This document shows positions 33,558-44,300 of a DNA stretch of 64,000 bases, in pieces. Numbering within the stretch: the stretch's first letter is position 1; each line of letters opens with the position of its first letter. Source of the stretch: Pisolithus tinctorius (taxonomy: Eukaryota > Basidiomycota > Agaricomycetes > Boletales > Pisolithaceae); contig JANFAH010000007.1 of assembly GCA_024663395.1 (NCBI GenBank), positions 2,170,001-2,234,000 of the forward strand, given 5' to 3'. The notes under the pieces are model-generated. The model was given only the letters and a program-made list of their open reading frames with translations, ran no database searches and was not told the origin of the DNA. The position numbers were made by a program, and so were the translations under genes.

Positions 33558-34823
33558 TTAAAGAAAACTATATATCAATACTCTCACCAGGACCTTTGCT
33601 TCGTCCACTTGTCCCACTCCTACTCTCACAGCCCCGACTCCCTGTGCATGCGCACACTTGATTTCTCGTACTTCATCTGGTGGCCGAAGCCCTTGCGCTA
33701 AGTTTTGCTGAGCAACTTCAAGTTGCCCGTCTTCGTTCACTACTTCTTCGCTGCTAGAAACAAAATACTTCAACGTAGTATAAGCTCGAATAATAACAGA
33801 ACATGTCACCTTCAATCTGTAGATCCTCAAGCTCTCTTCGATGATAGGTCTTCGACCCCGATGGGTGAAGGTGCTAACTTTGTTTGATCTTGGTCGTTGG
33901 CCTTCAACCTCACAGTCGGGCGGACGAAGTCTTGATGCTAAGTACTGATGAACAGCTTCGAGCCGTCCATCCCCATCGATCGCCTTTTCCTTCGCACCAG
34001 GGTACCTGTACCTCGCAGTAGATAATGTTTGAATCAAAACCGAAAAGGGCACCTTGGCATCTTCTTTTCCTTCGGATATCAGCGACTGCGCTTCGACTTG
34101 GTCGAGTACCTTAGACCTGTAGATTCGTGAGTAGATTGTCATAAAAACAAAAGACAAAAATGAGCGCTCGGGCTTGGCATCTGAATCCACATCGCTTCGA
34201 ATACACTGTGTGCGACTTCGTTGTTCTAGATTGGGTTCGCTCGGCGTGGTAGAACGGTAAGGCAGTAGATTATACGCGTCGAATGGCTTCTCCAGATAGG
34301 GCAGGACACCGGCTGCGATGGCTGCTTCGATGACGGCTCGGGTGCCTTCGACGTAACCCCTGAAGTATACGGAGGGGTCTTTTGCGCCTCGCCGTAGTAA
34401 GGCATTCTGTACAATATATGTAACACCCGATCTCTCCAATATATCCAACACATCCCGTTCGTCTGTGGTGTCCCCCGAATAAAATGAGACTTCGTGATGT
34501 CTCTGCATGATATCCGACATGGGGATGGAGTCTCCCTTCGCTAACCGTTCGACAATGTGTCGACCTACTAACTCGCTTCGGTCGACAGTAATGTAGGCAT
34601 CTTCATCTTGAAGGGAGGCGGTCACAGGTCGTCCCGATCGGGACCTTTGTACTGTAAGTGCGTCGACACTCAAGGATTCGTTGATGCTCTGTAAAAATTC
34701 GCGATCCCTAAAATGCGGTAGCTGTAAGTAAAACAGCTTAAAGAGAAGGCTAAGACTTGGGCCTTCGAGCCCGCTCGGCATGGCTTCGATGCTCCTCGCA
34801 TCTTGCGTGTCTTGCTGCGACAT
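33558..34823 (-). CDS. Long open frame in gag-only element, 421 aa, unknown
   Basis: Open from 34823 (MSQQDTQDARSIEAMPSG) to 33558. It contains two related segments, DGRLEAVHQYLASRLRPPD and DGQLEVAQQNLAQGLRPPD, each following an aromatic-rich stretch (for example RAYTTLKYFVSSSEE) that could equally be a 50-bp intron (GT near VTCSV, TTTGTTTCTAG near 33754). So the true product may be spliced and shorter. No known domain is recognised. It follows 34830-35945 after a few bases, on the same strand as gag. Confidence 0.4.
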   Translation of the reverse strand: MSQQDTQDARSIEAMPSGLEGPSLSLLFKLFYLQLPHFRDREFLQSINESLSVDALTVQRSRSGRPVTASLQDEDAYITVDRSELVGRHIVERLAKGDSIPMSDIMQRHHEVSFYSGDTTDERDVLDILERSGVTYIVQNALLRRGAKDPSVYFRGYVEGTRAVIEAAIAAGVLPYLEKPFDAYNLLPYRSTTPSEPNLEQRSRTQCIRSDVDSDAKPERSFLSFVFMTIYSRIYRSKVLDQVEAQSLISEGKEDAKVPFSVLIQTLSTARYRYPGAKEKAIDGDGRLEAVHQYLASRLRPPDCEVEGQRPRSNKVSTFTHRGRRPIIEESLRIYRLKVTCSVIIRAYTTLKYFVSSSEEVVNEDGQLEVAQQNLAQGLRPPDEVREIKCAHAQGVGAVRVGVGQVDEAKVLVRVLIYSFL

Positions 34824-34829
34824 TGAAAT

Positions 34830-35945
34830 TCACTGTTGTACTGTATATAGATGCATTCCTTCTTTGACGTTGTCGTATACCCTAAAATAACCTAACTGTG
34901 AGTAAAAAGTTGCGCGACTAAAATAAAAACTTGGGCTGTCGCGCTCGGTGCCCATGTCTGTCAGATCTTGTATCTTCGGTGATCGTTGCTGTAGATCGAA
35001 CTGTAGTCTTCGCGCTAGTCTTGCCATACACCCGTACGATCTTCGATCGTAGACCACCGTAGGCCCTTCTATTGCAAACGTAGTTCGCAGTAGGTATCTG
35101 TCTTTGCTAGAATAACGGAGGTGTGAGTAGCAGATTCTAGAATCAAAACAGAACCCCGAGCGTTCGAGCTCGGTGGTCTCCATCGCGCTCTGTTCTCTTT
35201 GGACGGCCGTCCCTGCCTCGCACAGCCTTCGATCTGTGTCGAACGTTGTTGACGTCGCTGTCACTCTCGTTGTCGTTGCTCGCGCTCTTTGTCGCGTACA
35301 TCCGTTTTTTCTAGAGTAGGATAGCTGTAAGTAGACTGCTATGAAATTGAAACAAAACCCTGGGCCGTAATGCTCAATATCTGCGCTCGTCGTGCCCTGT
35401 TTCCATCGGACGGCTCTTCTGGTCTCGTACGGCCTTTGTTCCGCGCTAAGTAGGGTCGTCGTTCCTTGCATTCCGATCGTCTGGATGTCGCTCGTACGTC
35501 GTTGTGTATAGCCGTTTTCCCTAGAATAAAGTAATTGTAAGTAATACGCTATGGAATGTAAACGAAACCTTGGGCCATCGGGCCCAGTACCCGCGCTCAT
35601 AGCGCCTTGTCCCCATCGAACGGCTGTTCTAGCCTCGCATGGCCTTCGATCTGTGCTAAGTGTCGTCGTCGTCATCGCCGTTCTTGGTACTGCAGTCGCT
35701 GTTCGTCGTAGATAGCTACCTTCCCTAGAATAGCGTAGATGTAAGTAAAGCGTCTCGAAATCAAAACGTACCTCTGAGCCATCGAGCTCAGTATCCGCGC
35801 TCGTCGCGCATCGTTCCCATCGGACGGCACCTCCAACCTCATACGGCCGTTTATCTGCGCTAAGTAAGGTCGTCGTCGTCGTTGCTGTCGCTTGGGTTGC
35901 TGCCGTTGTTGTCCTCACTGCTGCCGCCATTCGTTCGTAGTCCAT
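34830..35945 (-). CDS. Repeat-built open frame in gag-only element, 371 aa, unknown
   Basis: The frame is made of about five modules of 60-75 codons. Each module has an aromatic stretch (FDFETLYLHLRYSREG, LHSIAYYLQLLYSRENG, NFIAVYLQLSYSRKNG and so on) followed by a polar Arg/Thr/Ala-rich part. At DNA level the aromatic stretch looks like a short intron on the minus strand: GT start, ACTTACA branch-like word, TTCTAG end, about 50 bp. Either the peptide repeats are real or these are repeated exon-intron units. It has no known domain. Confidence 0.4.
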   Translation of the reverse strand: MDYERMAAAVRTTTAATQATATTTTTLLSADKRPYEVGGAVRWERCATSADTELDGSEVRFDFETLYLHLRYSREGSYLRRTATAVPRTAMTTTTLSTDRRPCEARTAVRWGQGAMSAGTGPDGPRFRLHSIAYYLQLLYSRENGYTQRRTSDIQTIGMQGTTTLLSAEQRPYETRRAVRWKQGTTSADIEHYGPGFCFNFIAVYLQLSYSRKNGCTRQRARATTTRVTATSTTFDTDRRLCEAGTAVQREQSAMETTELERSGFCFDSRICYSHLRYSSKDRYLLRTTFAIEGPTVVYDRRSYGCMARLARRLQFDLQQRSPKIQDLTDMGTERDSPSFYFSRATFYSQLGYFRVYDNVKEGMHLYTVQQ

Positions 35946-36167
35946 CGTTGACCCTCGAATTGCGATCGCGAGGGCCTCCGTCGTGCTTCGTCACGTATGT
36001 CCATTTTCCCTAGAATAGAGTAGATGTAAGTAAAATGTACTGAGATCATAACAAACCTTTGCTCCGTCGAGCCCAGAACCCGCGCTCCTTGCACCTCGTC
36101 TCCACAAGATAGCTGTTCCAGCCTCGCATGGCTGTCGCTCTGAGTCCAGCGCTGTCATCGTCCTTGC

Positions 36168-38132
36168 TCACGCTCGTGTTGTTGTTGTCACTCTTGGCGC
36201 CATCGCTGTCACTCGTAGTCGCAGTAGCTTCCATATGGTACCTTGTTCGCCCCATTCTCCGTATCCAATTGTCAAGATCTTGCGTAGTCGGTCTATAACT
36301 CTAGAGTCGTCAGTATGTAGTATTACCTGAGTGCGCGCGGCCACGACGCGCAGAGCGGTCACGTGACTCCGCTTAGTCAACATCGCTGGACTTCCTCTAC
36401 AAGTCCTAATACCGAGTGCGCGCATCGATTCTCTCGACGGATTCTCGAATAAAATATATATTGCTGGCACCGCGCTGCCGTGGAACATTTCAAGTGCGAG
36501 GCTGTCCATCCTCGCTGCGTGCTTCAACATTTCGATTCGCAACACTTCTTCCGGCGGCTTCCTTCGTATGATGAGCCTCGATGGCTCCTCGACCTGAATT
36601 CTTCTCACAACAACCTTCGACTCGATGTGATTCATGTGCTGTGGCGCTCTGTGTGAGTCAATGACCTCTTTGTATGCCAACCTTTCCACTTCGAGACTGC
36701 CTGTGAGTGCTTCGAGCCCTTCGACTCCAACTCCTGTGGGCTTCGGGTGTTCTTTGAGCCTTTCAGCTTCGAATTCGAGCGGAATCTTTGACCTGAATGG
36801 GTCATTGGTTAACTGATGCGTATTTCTGCTGACTGCAGGAATTCTGAGGCCGCTCCTTTCATTACCTTGACCTCTTAGGTAGGACTCCTGTAGTGACACA
36901 CCAGTAGCCATCAGAGAAGCTCGATATGAACAAAAAGAAAAACCCCTTTGAGTGTTGTAATTCGCTTCAAATTCGAATGGGACTTTCGTTGTGAGTGGTC
37001 CCTCCACCAATGCAGGTTCGACTCGCTCGAGTTCTACTGCTTCCTGTAACTCAGTAGTCAGTATTCTGTTCGTACTCAAGGAAAACTCTTTCGTCTCAAA
37101 ACTGGTCACTGCGGCTGCTTCAACGAGCCTGCCAGGGCTTTGGTCTGCACTCTTTGTCTTCTCAGATGAACTCGGTGGCTGCGCGTGACTTGTCGAAACT
37201 AACTTCAGTACTTTCTCGCACTCTATGTATCCTGATAACTCTGTAGCTCCCTGTATACTGGACGTCAGCAAGTCATGTGTAGCTGTAGGCAGAAAACACC
37301 TCGTAGATAGATGTTGCTTGTCCGAACTCGACTCTGGGTCACTTTGTGGCTCATAGTAGTCTCTTGTGCTTGCTCGCGCTCGCTCCGAGCGAAATCCTTC
37401 GTGTAGTAGTCGAGCCGCTGTGTATGTTACTTGCTGCATGGACCATGGATCATCTGAGTGTCGCCGTCGATCGTTGCGTTGCATTTTCCAAATAATTTCG
37501 CGCCGGAATTCCTTGTCGAAGCCTTGTACATAGAGGTCTTCAAGCTCGTCGGCCTCGAGTTGCTTCGAAACCTGTAGATACGTTGCTAAATCTAGAAAAT
37601 AAAGTCTGTAGTTCATTAGTTCTTCCTCTGTACAAACTTCTCTTCTTGCTCGGCTGTCAACAAGGCTGTAAAGGTCATTCCTCGAGTACTGTTGATCCCA
37701 TTCCCTAGATCTGGGATATAAGCATGCAATGGCCACTGCGAACTCGGGCCAACTCAGCTGATCTTCGACGAATTCATACCATGAGTCCGAGACTTCGCTG
37801 CTTGCATACCAGCAGACCCATTTCGCCCATTCTTGGTCATCGAAGCAATTCTCGCGCTCGCAAAGACTTCGAACCTCTTCGAAATACCTAAAAAGGTCAG
37901 CCGCGCACCCTGAGAACCATGGTGCATCCCTCGAATGCCTCAGTGGCATTCCCTCGAGTTCTCTCGGCGCATTCTCACGACTTCTTCGCAGAAATTCGAC
38001 TATTAATTTGCCTTCGGACTTGCTTCTCGGCTCGAGGGATCTTCGACTTAGATACTTGCTTGACATTTGCTGCTCGAAAAATAGCTCTGAAAATTTTCCA
38101 AATTCCTGAGAGTAGACTGTAACTATAATCAA
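36168..38132 (-). CDS. gag: Gag-like protein of the gag-only LTR element, 654 aa
   Basis: Open from about 38132 to 36168. The part from about 37880 to 37400 has the look of an Agaricomycete retrotransposon capsid: WAKWVCWYASSEVSDSWYEF, then LYPRSREWDQQYSRNDLYSL, MNYRLYFLDLATYLQVSKQL, LYVQGFDKEFRREII and the helix HSDDPWSMQQVTYTAARLL. No CCHC knuckle is seen and the C-terminal 350 residues (Ser/Glu/Pro-rich) have no recognised domain. The start is uncertain: the first good ATG after the LTR may give a slightly different N-terminus, and short introns may be included. It is intact, in contrast to the older elements. Confidence 0.6.
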   Translation of the reverse strand: MIIVTVYSQEFGKFSELFFEQQMSSKYLSRRSLEPRSKSEGKLIVEFLRRSRENAPRELEGMPLRHSRDAPWFSGCAADLFRYFEEVRSLCERENCFDDQEWAKWVCWYASSEVSDSWYEFVEDQLSWPEFAVAIACLYPRSREWDQQYSRNDLYSLVDSRARREVCTEEELMNYRLYFLDLATYLQVSKQLEADELEDLYVQGFDKEFRREIIWKMQRNDRRRHSDDPWSMQQVTYTAARLLHEGFRSERARASTRDYYEPQSDPESSSDKQHLSTRCFLPTATHDLLTSSIQGATELSGYIECEKVLKLVSTSHAQPPSSSEKTKSADQSPGRLVEAAAVTSFETKEFSLSTNRILTTELQEAVELERVEPALVEGPLTTKVPFEFEANYNTQRGFSFCSYRASLMATGVSLQESYLRGQGNERSGLRIPAVSRNTHQLTNDPFRSKIPLEFEAERLKEHPKPTGVGVEGLEALTGSLEVERLAYKEVIDSHRAPQHMNHIESKVVVRRIQVEEPSRLIIRRKPPEEVLRIEMLKHAARMDSLALEMFHGSAVPAIYILFENPSRESMRALGIRTCRGSPAMLTKRSHVTALRVVAARTQVILHTDDSRVIDRLRKILTIGYGEWGEQGTIWKLLRLRVTAMAPRVTTTTRA

Positions 38133-38243
38133 GACTCTGAGTACTTAGCTTGTCCAACTCAACCCAGCAAAACTTCGTTCGGTGATAAAACGGTGGCTTC
38201 TTTCCCCAAAGTGGACAGAACCCCCCTCGCGGTGGGCTCCAGA

Positions 38244-38704
38244 TGTAGGAATAGGTAAAATAGATATACCTATAATGGTAATAGTCAGTAATGGGCGAGT
38301 TTAGTGCTCGACCCTAAAGGGAGGTTCTCTCTGGAGAAAGAAGTGTAGTAAAAAGTAAAAAATGCGAACTAGAAAAAAGATACTTAGCTGTGCCTGTCTA
38401 ATACTCTTGCCAGTCCTCCTGGCACTTTGGGTACTCCCCAAAGTAATAAATCTAACTTCGAAAACTCGCCGAAATGCGAGACTAAATCACCCTACTACTG
38501 AGGGCCTGTGACCTGTACTTCGTTGTTTTGGTAAACTGAACTCGCGCGAACACAGCACACATGCTTAGTCAGCAACGTGGCTGCTCGTCACCAAGTCCAG
38601 GGGTACAAACACAAAAACAAAGGCAAGAAATAAAACAAGTCCTTCCACCCCTAAACTCCTGACCAAGACGGATTCTCCTAAGGAACTCGAACTCGTTCCC
38701 TACA
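38244..38704 (-). repeat. Gag-only element 5' LTR
   Basis: 461 bp; about two differences from the partner LTR at 32399-32859. Confidence 0.92.
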
Positions 38705-39208
38705 CCACCCTCTCTCACCAAGGCTCCAAGATCGCATCCACACCAGGGGTTCTCAGTCCATCGAGTCCCTGTCCCCAAGGCCAGAGTCCCCCACAGTGGG
38801 GACAGTAACTGAAAGGGAAAGGATAAAGAGAAGTCTCACCATGACGCTGATCAAGGAACAGCCAGGCCCGGTGCCACCAATGCTCCCATCCCTCCCTACC
38901 TTCGCCCCACCAAACCTGTTGCCTCCTGTAATGCAGCTCTTGACTTGCTTGCCTCAGTCGCCCTTGCCAGGGATGACAAGCCAAGACTACCAATCTCAGC
39001 AAGTGACTACCTGGACATTACTAGGGCACTTGACATCTTCAACGACAGGGATGACATTGACGGGTGCACACAGGAACAAGTTAAGTATTTTGGGCTGTTG
39101 TCTGAAATCTACAGAGCGGCAGACATAATCAGGAGGGCCACAAACAAGCTTCGAACCTGACAACTCTTGGGTACCGCACCATTGGCTGAGGTCGTCATGG
39201 TCTCGATG
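38705..39208 (+). pseudogene. Gypsy-1 ORF3 fragment
   Basis: The fourth Gypsy-1 piece corresponds to the middle of ORF3: NAALDLLASVALARDDKP-like reading (ALDLLASVALARDD), then SASDYLDITRALDIFNDRDD, EIYRAADIIRRATNKLRT and PLAEVV. A TGA at about 39158 stands at an Arg of Gypsy-4. The overlapping second frame, ending LKSTERQT at 39128, is also open. It ends at CGATG (39204-39208), the Gypsy-3 target duplication; the text resumes with the next ORF3 codons at 45958. Confidence 0.8.
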
Positions 39209-40023
39209 TGTCATGACCATGACACCAGCATAAGCCCCTAACACCTACTCCGCCCTCTTCCGACATGTTCCCGCGCTTCTCCGCCCTCCTCCGACGTGTT
39301 CCCGCACTCCTCCGACCCTCCCGACACATCTCCACACCTCTCCAAGGTCCCCCGTCCATGTTCTGACCAACTCCACTCAACTCCGCCCTAAGGTTGGTCA
39401 CGTGGGCTGTCGGACTTGCAGCCCTGCATTCTAGATAGGGTTCCACCCTCATGTCGGTTTTCTCCATTCTTCCGCTCCTTCGGTATTTACCCTCTCTTCC
39501 TCGTTGTAGTAGTTTCCTTGTCTCAGTTAAGGTCCCCGTCATCCCTACCCTCTATCCCTTGTGTTGGAAGGACTCTAACCCACTATACACTTATTGGTTT
39601 ACATTCCGTACTGCACCGCCCTTGACCTGCATCGTATATAAGGCCACGTAGTACTCTGATGTAATCAGTACGAATATTGAATAAAGTCCCCACCTTCGAC
39701 TCCCTCTCAGTCCCCTCCGGAGTTTCGTCTCCACTTCCTCTGAGTCCGCTCCACCTCTGAAATACGAGGGCTGAGCTTGCGCAAGGGGGCAGCGCACTAG
39801 CTGAACCCAACGCCCTCTCATCCGACCTCCGACCTCTGACCCCCGGCTCCGACTCTGACCTCAGCCTCCGAAACTTCCCTTCATACCCCTCCGCTCACTG
39901 TTTGTCGAATATCTCGCCACCCAGTGGTCAGATTCGCTTCGGACTTTGACCGCTGTACTCCGCAGCCCAACCCGCTCCAACTCCGCCCTAAGAAGGAGCC
40001 AGGGGTGTTGTCCGACTTTGACA
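39209..40023 (+). repeat. Gypsy-3 5' LTR with promoter and poly(A) signal
   Basis: 815 bp. TATATAA at 39635-39641; predicted transcript start about 39667; AATAAA at 39680-39685. The upstream half is a run of CTCCGCCCTCCTCCGAC-like C/T-rich repeats. Confidence 0.93.
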
Positions 40024-40025
40024 GT

Positions 40026-40036
40026 ATATTCGTACT
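40026..40036 (+). promoter_or_regulatory. Gypsy-3 self-primer binding site
   Basis: ATATTCGTACT starts 2 bp after the LTR and is the exact complement of AGTACGAATAT at 39667-39677. That segment begins 32 nt after the TATATAA box, at the expected mRNA 5' end. The 11-nt length and layout are those of the Tf1/sushi self-priming group. No TGG-type tRNA primer site is present. Confidence 0.75.
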
Positions 40037-40078
40037 CTCACTTGTACGAGCTCTCTCACTTCCCCTACCACATCCATT

Positions 40079-41368
40079 ATGCCTCCCATGACACGTCTCC
40101 GACAACGGGATGCTACCGAGGCCCTTGCTACAGCCTTGGCAAACCCCCGACGTCTCCCTTCGGTTGTTGAGCCCTTCCAGAGCTTCTCCTCCAGGGGGCG
40201 CTCCAACTCTGACCCTGCTCCAGACAGCGCCTCACATGCTGCACCCTCCATCCGTCAGCAGTCCGCCCTCCGCTCTCCGCCACCTCCTATCATCATTCAC
40301 CCTGGTGGAGATGGACCAGGCGACCCCGATGATGACCCCAACGATCCTGACTACCATCCTGGTGATGGGCCTGATGATGAGGATGGTCCCGACAACCTCG
40401 GGGATCCCCTTGATGACCCGGTCCTTGCTCTGACCTGGGCCATCCATGCCCTAGCCCACTCCAACCAGCGCTCCGGAGACTCCGCTCCACGAACCAAAGT
40501 CCGCGAGCCAGACACCTTTGATGGGTCCGACCCTAAAAAACTCCGTGAGTTCCTGGTCCAGTGTGAGCTCAATTTCCAGGACTGCCCTCGGGCATTCCGC
40601 TCCGACTGAGCCAAGGTCACATATGCACAGTCCTACCTTAAGGGCATGGCATTGGCCTGGTTCGAACCAGACCTTCTCAATCCGGATGATTACCTTAATC
40701 GTCCACTGTGGATGGATGACCACCGCGAGTTCCTCCGTGAGCTCACTACCAACTTCGGCCCTCATGATGCTGCTGCCGATGCCGTCCAGCATCTGGAAAG
40801 TCTTACCATGAAGGACTCTTCGCGCATTGCGAAGTACTTGGTGGAGTTCAACCGCTGGGCTTCTCAGGTAAAGGACTATGGCGAAGGCGCACTCCGCCAC
40901 CGCTTCTACTCGGGTCTCCCTGACCGCATCAAGGATGAAGTGTCCCGTGTCGGCAAGCCCGCCACTCTTCATGCACTCCGCGAGTTGGCCCAGACAGTAG
41001 ATGCACGCTACTGGGAGCACAGGTCAGAAGTCTCCCACTCCGCCAAGCCTCCTCCTGCCGAAAGAACTCCGCTCCGCACCTCCGACTCAAAGCCGAAACC
41101 CTCCGCATCATCCTCCGCCCCTAAGTCCGACTCTAAAAAGGCCGAAGTGCCAAAGTCCGACATCAACCATCTCCTCGGAAAAGATGGCAAGCTCACAGCA
41201 GCTGAGCGACTCCACCGCCTTACTGGTGGGCTGTGCCTCTTCTGTGGTGAACCTGGTCACTCTGCCAAGGACTGCCCAAAGTCGACTTCCCGTGCTGCCA
41301 AGGCCCGTGCTGCTAAAGCCGCCACTCCGACCGCTCCGCCTGCGGAGAGGTCAGAGTCAAAAAATTAA
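40079..41368 (+). pseudogene. gag: Gypsy-3 gag, one in-frame stop
   Basis: The capsid/nucleocapsid precursor starts MPPMTRLRQRDATEAL at 40079 and ends ESKN-TAA at 41368, 429 codons. An acidic Asp/Pro-rich stretch (about 40320-40430) precedes the capsid domain (TFDGSDPKKLREFLVQCEL; SYLKGMALAWFEP; KYLVEFNRWASQVKDYG) and a CCHC knuckle (CLFCGEPGHSAKDC) near 41235-41275. A TGA at 40607-40609 (after FRSD) is the only lesion, where Arg is expected. If read as one frame the protein is complete. Pol is reached by a -1 shift at the end. Confidence 0.88.
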
Positions 41369-44300
41369 CCCGCTCCTCCAGGGAGCCTGTACGTCCTGGA
41401 GGAAGCGTTGATCCCATCTGTGCAGAAGTCCACCTCAACACATCCGCTCTTTCCGACCCTAATTCTCTTCTCCCAGTTATTTCTCTTCCTGACTTCCCCG
41501 TAGATACTTTCCCCGCTCTGGTCGACTCAGGCTCTTCGCACTGTTTCGTCGACCCCTCTTTAGTTAAAAAGTATAAAATCCCAACAAAAAATGTCTCTCT
41601 GCCTATTCCTCTCCGACTGTTTGATGGTACTAGTAATACCACCATTTCCCAAGTAGTAGATTTCTCCGTCCGCTTTGCCTCTGGCGATGTCACATCTGTT
41701 TCCTGTTATGTAACTCCGTTGGATTCCGCCTGTTCATTGGTCTTGGGACACAACTGGCTCACCCGCTACAATCCATTGATTGACTGGGTATTGAGCAGTA
41801 TCTCGTTCCGACCATCGATACAAAGAATGCCGACACCCTTGGCGCCTCCGTCACCTTCTGTTGTGACTTCCGCTTCAGTACCGACACCCTCCGCTCCGTC
41901 CGCTCCTCCGACATCAGCTCCGCTGCCTACTCCGACAGCTGGCTTGCCACGCACTGCTCCGCATATCTCTCTCATCGGAGCTGCAGCCTTTGTCCGTGCA
42001 TGTGCCCTTCCTGGCTCTGCACAGTTCCGCTTGCACCTCCGCCCCGAAGATATGAAACTCCGAGCCTCTTCGATGCCCTCCGCACCTCCTGATCTCTCTG
42101 CGGTGCCCTCCGACTACCATGAGTTCACTGATGTCTTTAGTAAAGCAAAGGCTACTGAACTCCCTCCGCACCGCAGCTTCGATTTAAATATAGACCTCGA
42201 AGAAGGGGCTTCTCCACCTCTAGGCACTGTCTACTCCCTCTCTCCGCCCGAGCTTGAGGCGCTCCGCACCTTCATAGATGAGCACCTCAGCTACGGTTTC
42301 ATTAAACAGTCAACCTCCGCCCATGGTGCTCCTGTCCTCTTCGTTAAGAAGAAGGACGGCTCACTCCGCCTCTGTGTGGATTACCGAGGACTCAATAAAA
42401 TCACCAAGAAAGACCGCTACCCGCTCCCTCTCATCTCCGACTTGCTCGATTCTCCGAGCCGTGCTAAAATCTATAGTAAAATTGACCTCCGCCATGCCTA
42501 CCACTTAGTCCGAATCGGTGCTGGTGACGAATGGAAAACTGCCTTTCGCACTCGCTATGGTTCCTATGAATGGTTGGTTATGCCCTTCGGTCTTACTAAT
42601 GTGCCAGCGGCTTTCCAGTGGTTTGTTAACAGCATCTTCGCCGACATGCTCGATGTCTGCATTGTTGTTTACCTTGATGACATCCTCATCTACTCCCACA
42701 ACAAGGAGTTGCACCGCCAACATGTAAAAGAGGTCCTCTGCCACCTCCGCCAGCATAGCCTCTTTGCTAAGCCGGAAAAGTGCGAGTTCCACAAAGACTC
42801 TGTCGAGTACCTCGGCTATGTCCTCTCCCCATCCGGTCTGACCATGTCCGCTGATAAGGTCCAGTCCATTCATGATTGGCCTGAACCACGCAAGGTTAAA
42901 GACATCCAGTCCTTTCTTGGGTTTGCGAACTTCTATCATCGGTTCATCAGTAACTACTCCGACATAGTTGTTCCGCTCACCCGCCTCACTCGGAAGGGCG
43001 CTCCTTGGAGCTTCTCCGAAGAGTGCCGCTCCACTTTCCTCCGCCTTAAGACCGCTTTCACCTCCGCTCCGATCCTTACTCATTGGGTGCCTGATGCCCC
43101 AGTCACAGTTGAGACCGACGCATCGGACTATGCCATTGCGGGTATCCTCTCGATTACCCGCTCCGATGGTGAACTCCACCCGGTTGCCTTTTACTCCCGC
43201 ACACTCACTGCCCCGGAGCTCAACTATGACACTCATGATAAGGAGCTGTTGGCGATTTTTGAGGCCTTCCGCCACTGGCGACATTACTTGGAAGGCTCCG
43301 CCACCCCTGCTGACGTGGTGACTGACCATAAAAACTTGGAGTATTTCTCCACCTCTAAGGTCCTAACCCGCCATCAGGCTCGTTGGTCGGAGTACCTCTC
43401 CCAGTTCAACCTAGCCATCCGTTTCTGCCCTGGCCGCCTTGGAGCCAAGCCTGACGCACTTACCCGCCGCTGGGATGTTTACCCAAAAGAGGGGGATAAG
43501 GACTACGTGCAGGTAAACCCTCATAACCTCCGCCCTGTGTTTACCCAGGAACAGTTCGCTTCGTCCCTCTGTACTACCCACGTCTTGGCCCCTGTGCTCC
43601 GAGCCACCATGATCTTCGATGTTGAGCAGCTCCATGCCGACATTATCTCCGCACTACCCTCCGACCCCATCTCCACTTCCCATCTCCCAACTCCGACAGA
43701 CCTCCGCTGGTCATTAGACCACGAGGGTCTCCTCCGCCTCGATGGCCGCATCTTTGTCCCCAACATTGATGGTCTCTGCCTCCGAGTGCTTCGGTTTAAA
43801 CATGACCATCTGCTTGTGGGTCACTTTGGGCAGAGTCGCACTGTAGAGCTTGTTCGCCACGAGTACGTATGGCCTAACCTCCGCACTGATGTAAAGAACT
43901 ATGTCAGGTCCTGCACCACTTGTGGTCGCAGCAAGGTCCCTCGTCACCGCCCCTTCGGCCTACTGAAGCAGCTTCCTGTCCCTGAGAAGCCATGGAACTC
44001 CATCTCGATGGATTTCATCGAGCATCTCCCCAACTCCGCAGGCTACTCCGCCATCTTGGTTGTTGTAGACCGCCTTTCTAAACAGACCGTGTTCATTCCA
44101 ACCCATGACTCCATCACCTCCACTGACCTAGCAAAACTCTTCCTTACCCACGTCTTTTCCAAGCACGGAGTACCCGCTCATGTCACCTCCGACAGGGGTC
44201 CAGAGTTCGTGTCACACTTCTTCCGCTCCCTCGGAAAGGCCTTAGATATGCGCCTTCATTTTACATCAGGCTACCACCCGGAAGGTGATGGCCAAACAGA

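Larger units (their letters stand above)
32399..38704 (-). mobile_element. Gag-only, pol-less LTR element (TR-GAG/LARD-like), 6.3 kb
   Basis: Two 461-bp LTRs (32399-32859, 38244-38704; TGTAGG...CCTACA) differ at only about two positions (A/T at about 32470, CpG/CpA at about 32633). The interior of 5.4 kb holds a gag-like frame and two more long minus-strand frames but no protease, RT or integrase. In the minus sense TGGAGCCCACCGCGAG begins 2 bp inside the 5' LTR (38241 and down), as a normal tRNA primer site would; the tRNA is not identified. Flanking CCGC/CCAC is only a near match, so no clean target duplication. It interrupts Gypsy-1 ORF3. It must rely on another element's enzymes; the near-identical LTRs indicate a recent move. 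Confidence 0.82.

Noticed and set aside
33558..38132. Host multi-exon gene flanked by chance repeats
   Set aside because: The 461-bp flanking repeats are nearly identical, have inverted TGTAGG/CCTACA ends and interrupt Gypsy-1 ORF3, so the whole block is an LTR element. The coding content itself remains uncertain.
42505..43329. Minus-strand frame of 274 aa inside Gypsy-3 pol
   Set aside because: Antisense to the RT/RNase H coding part, which is intact and carries all motifs.
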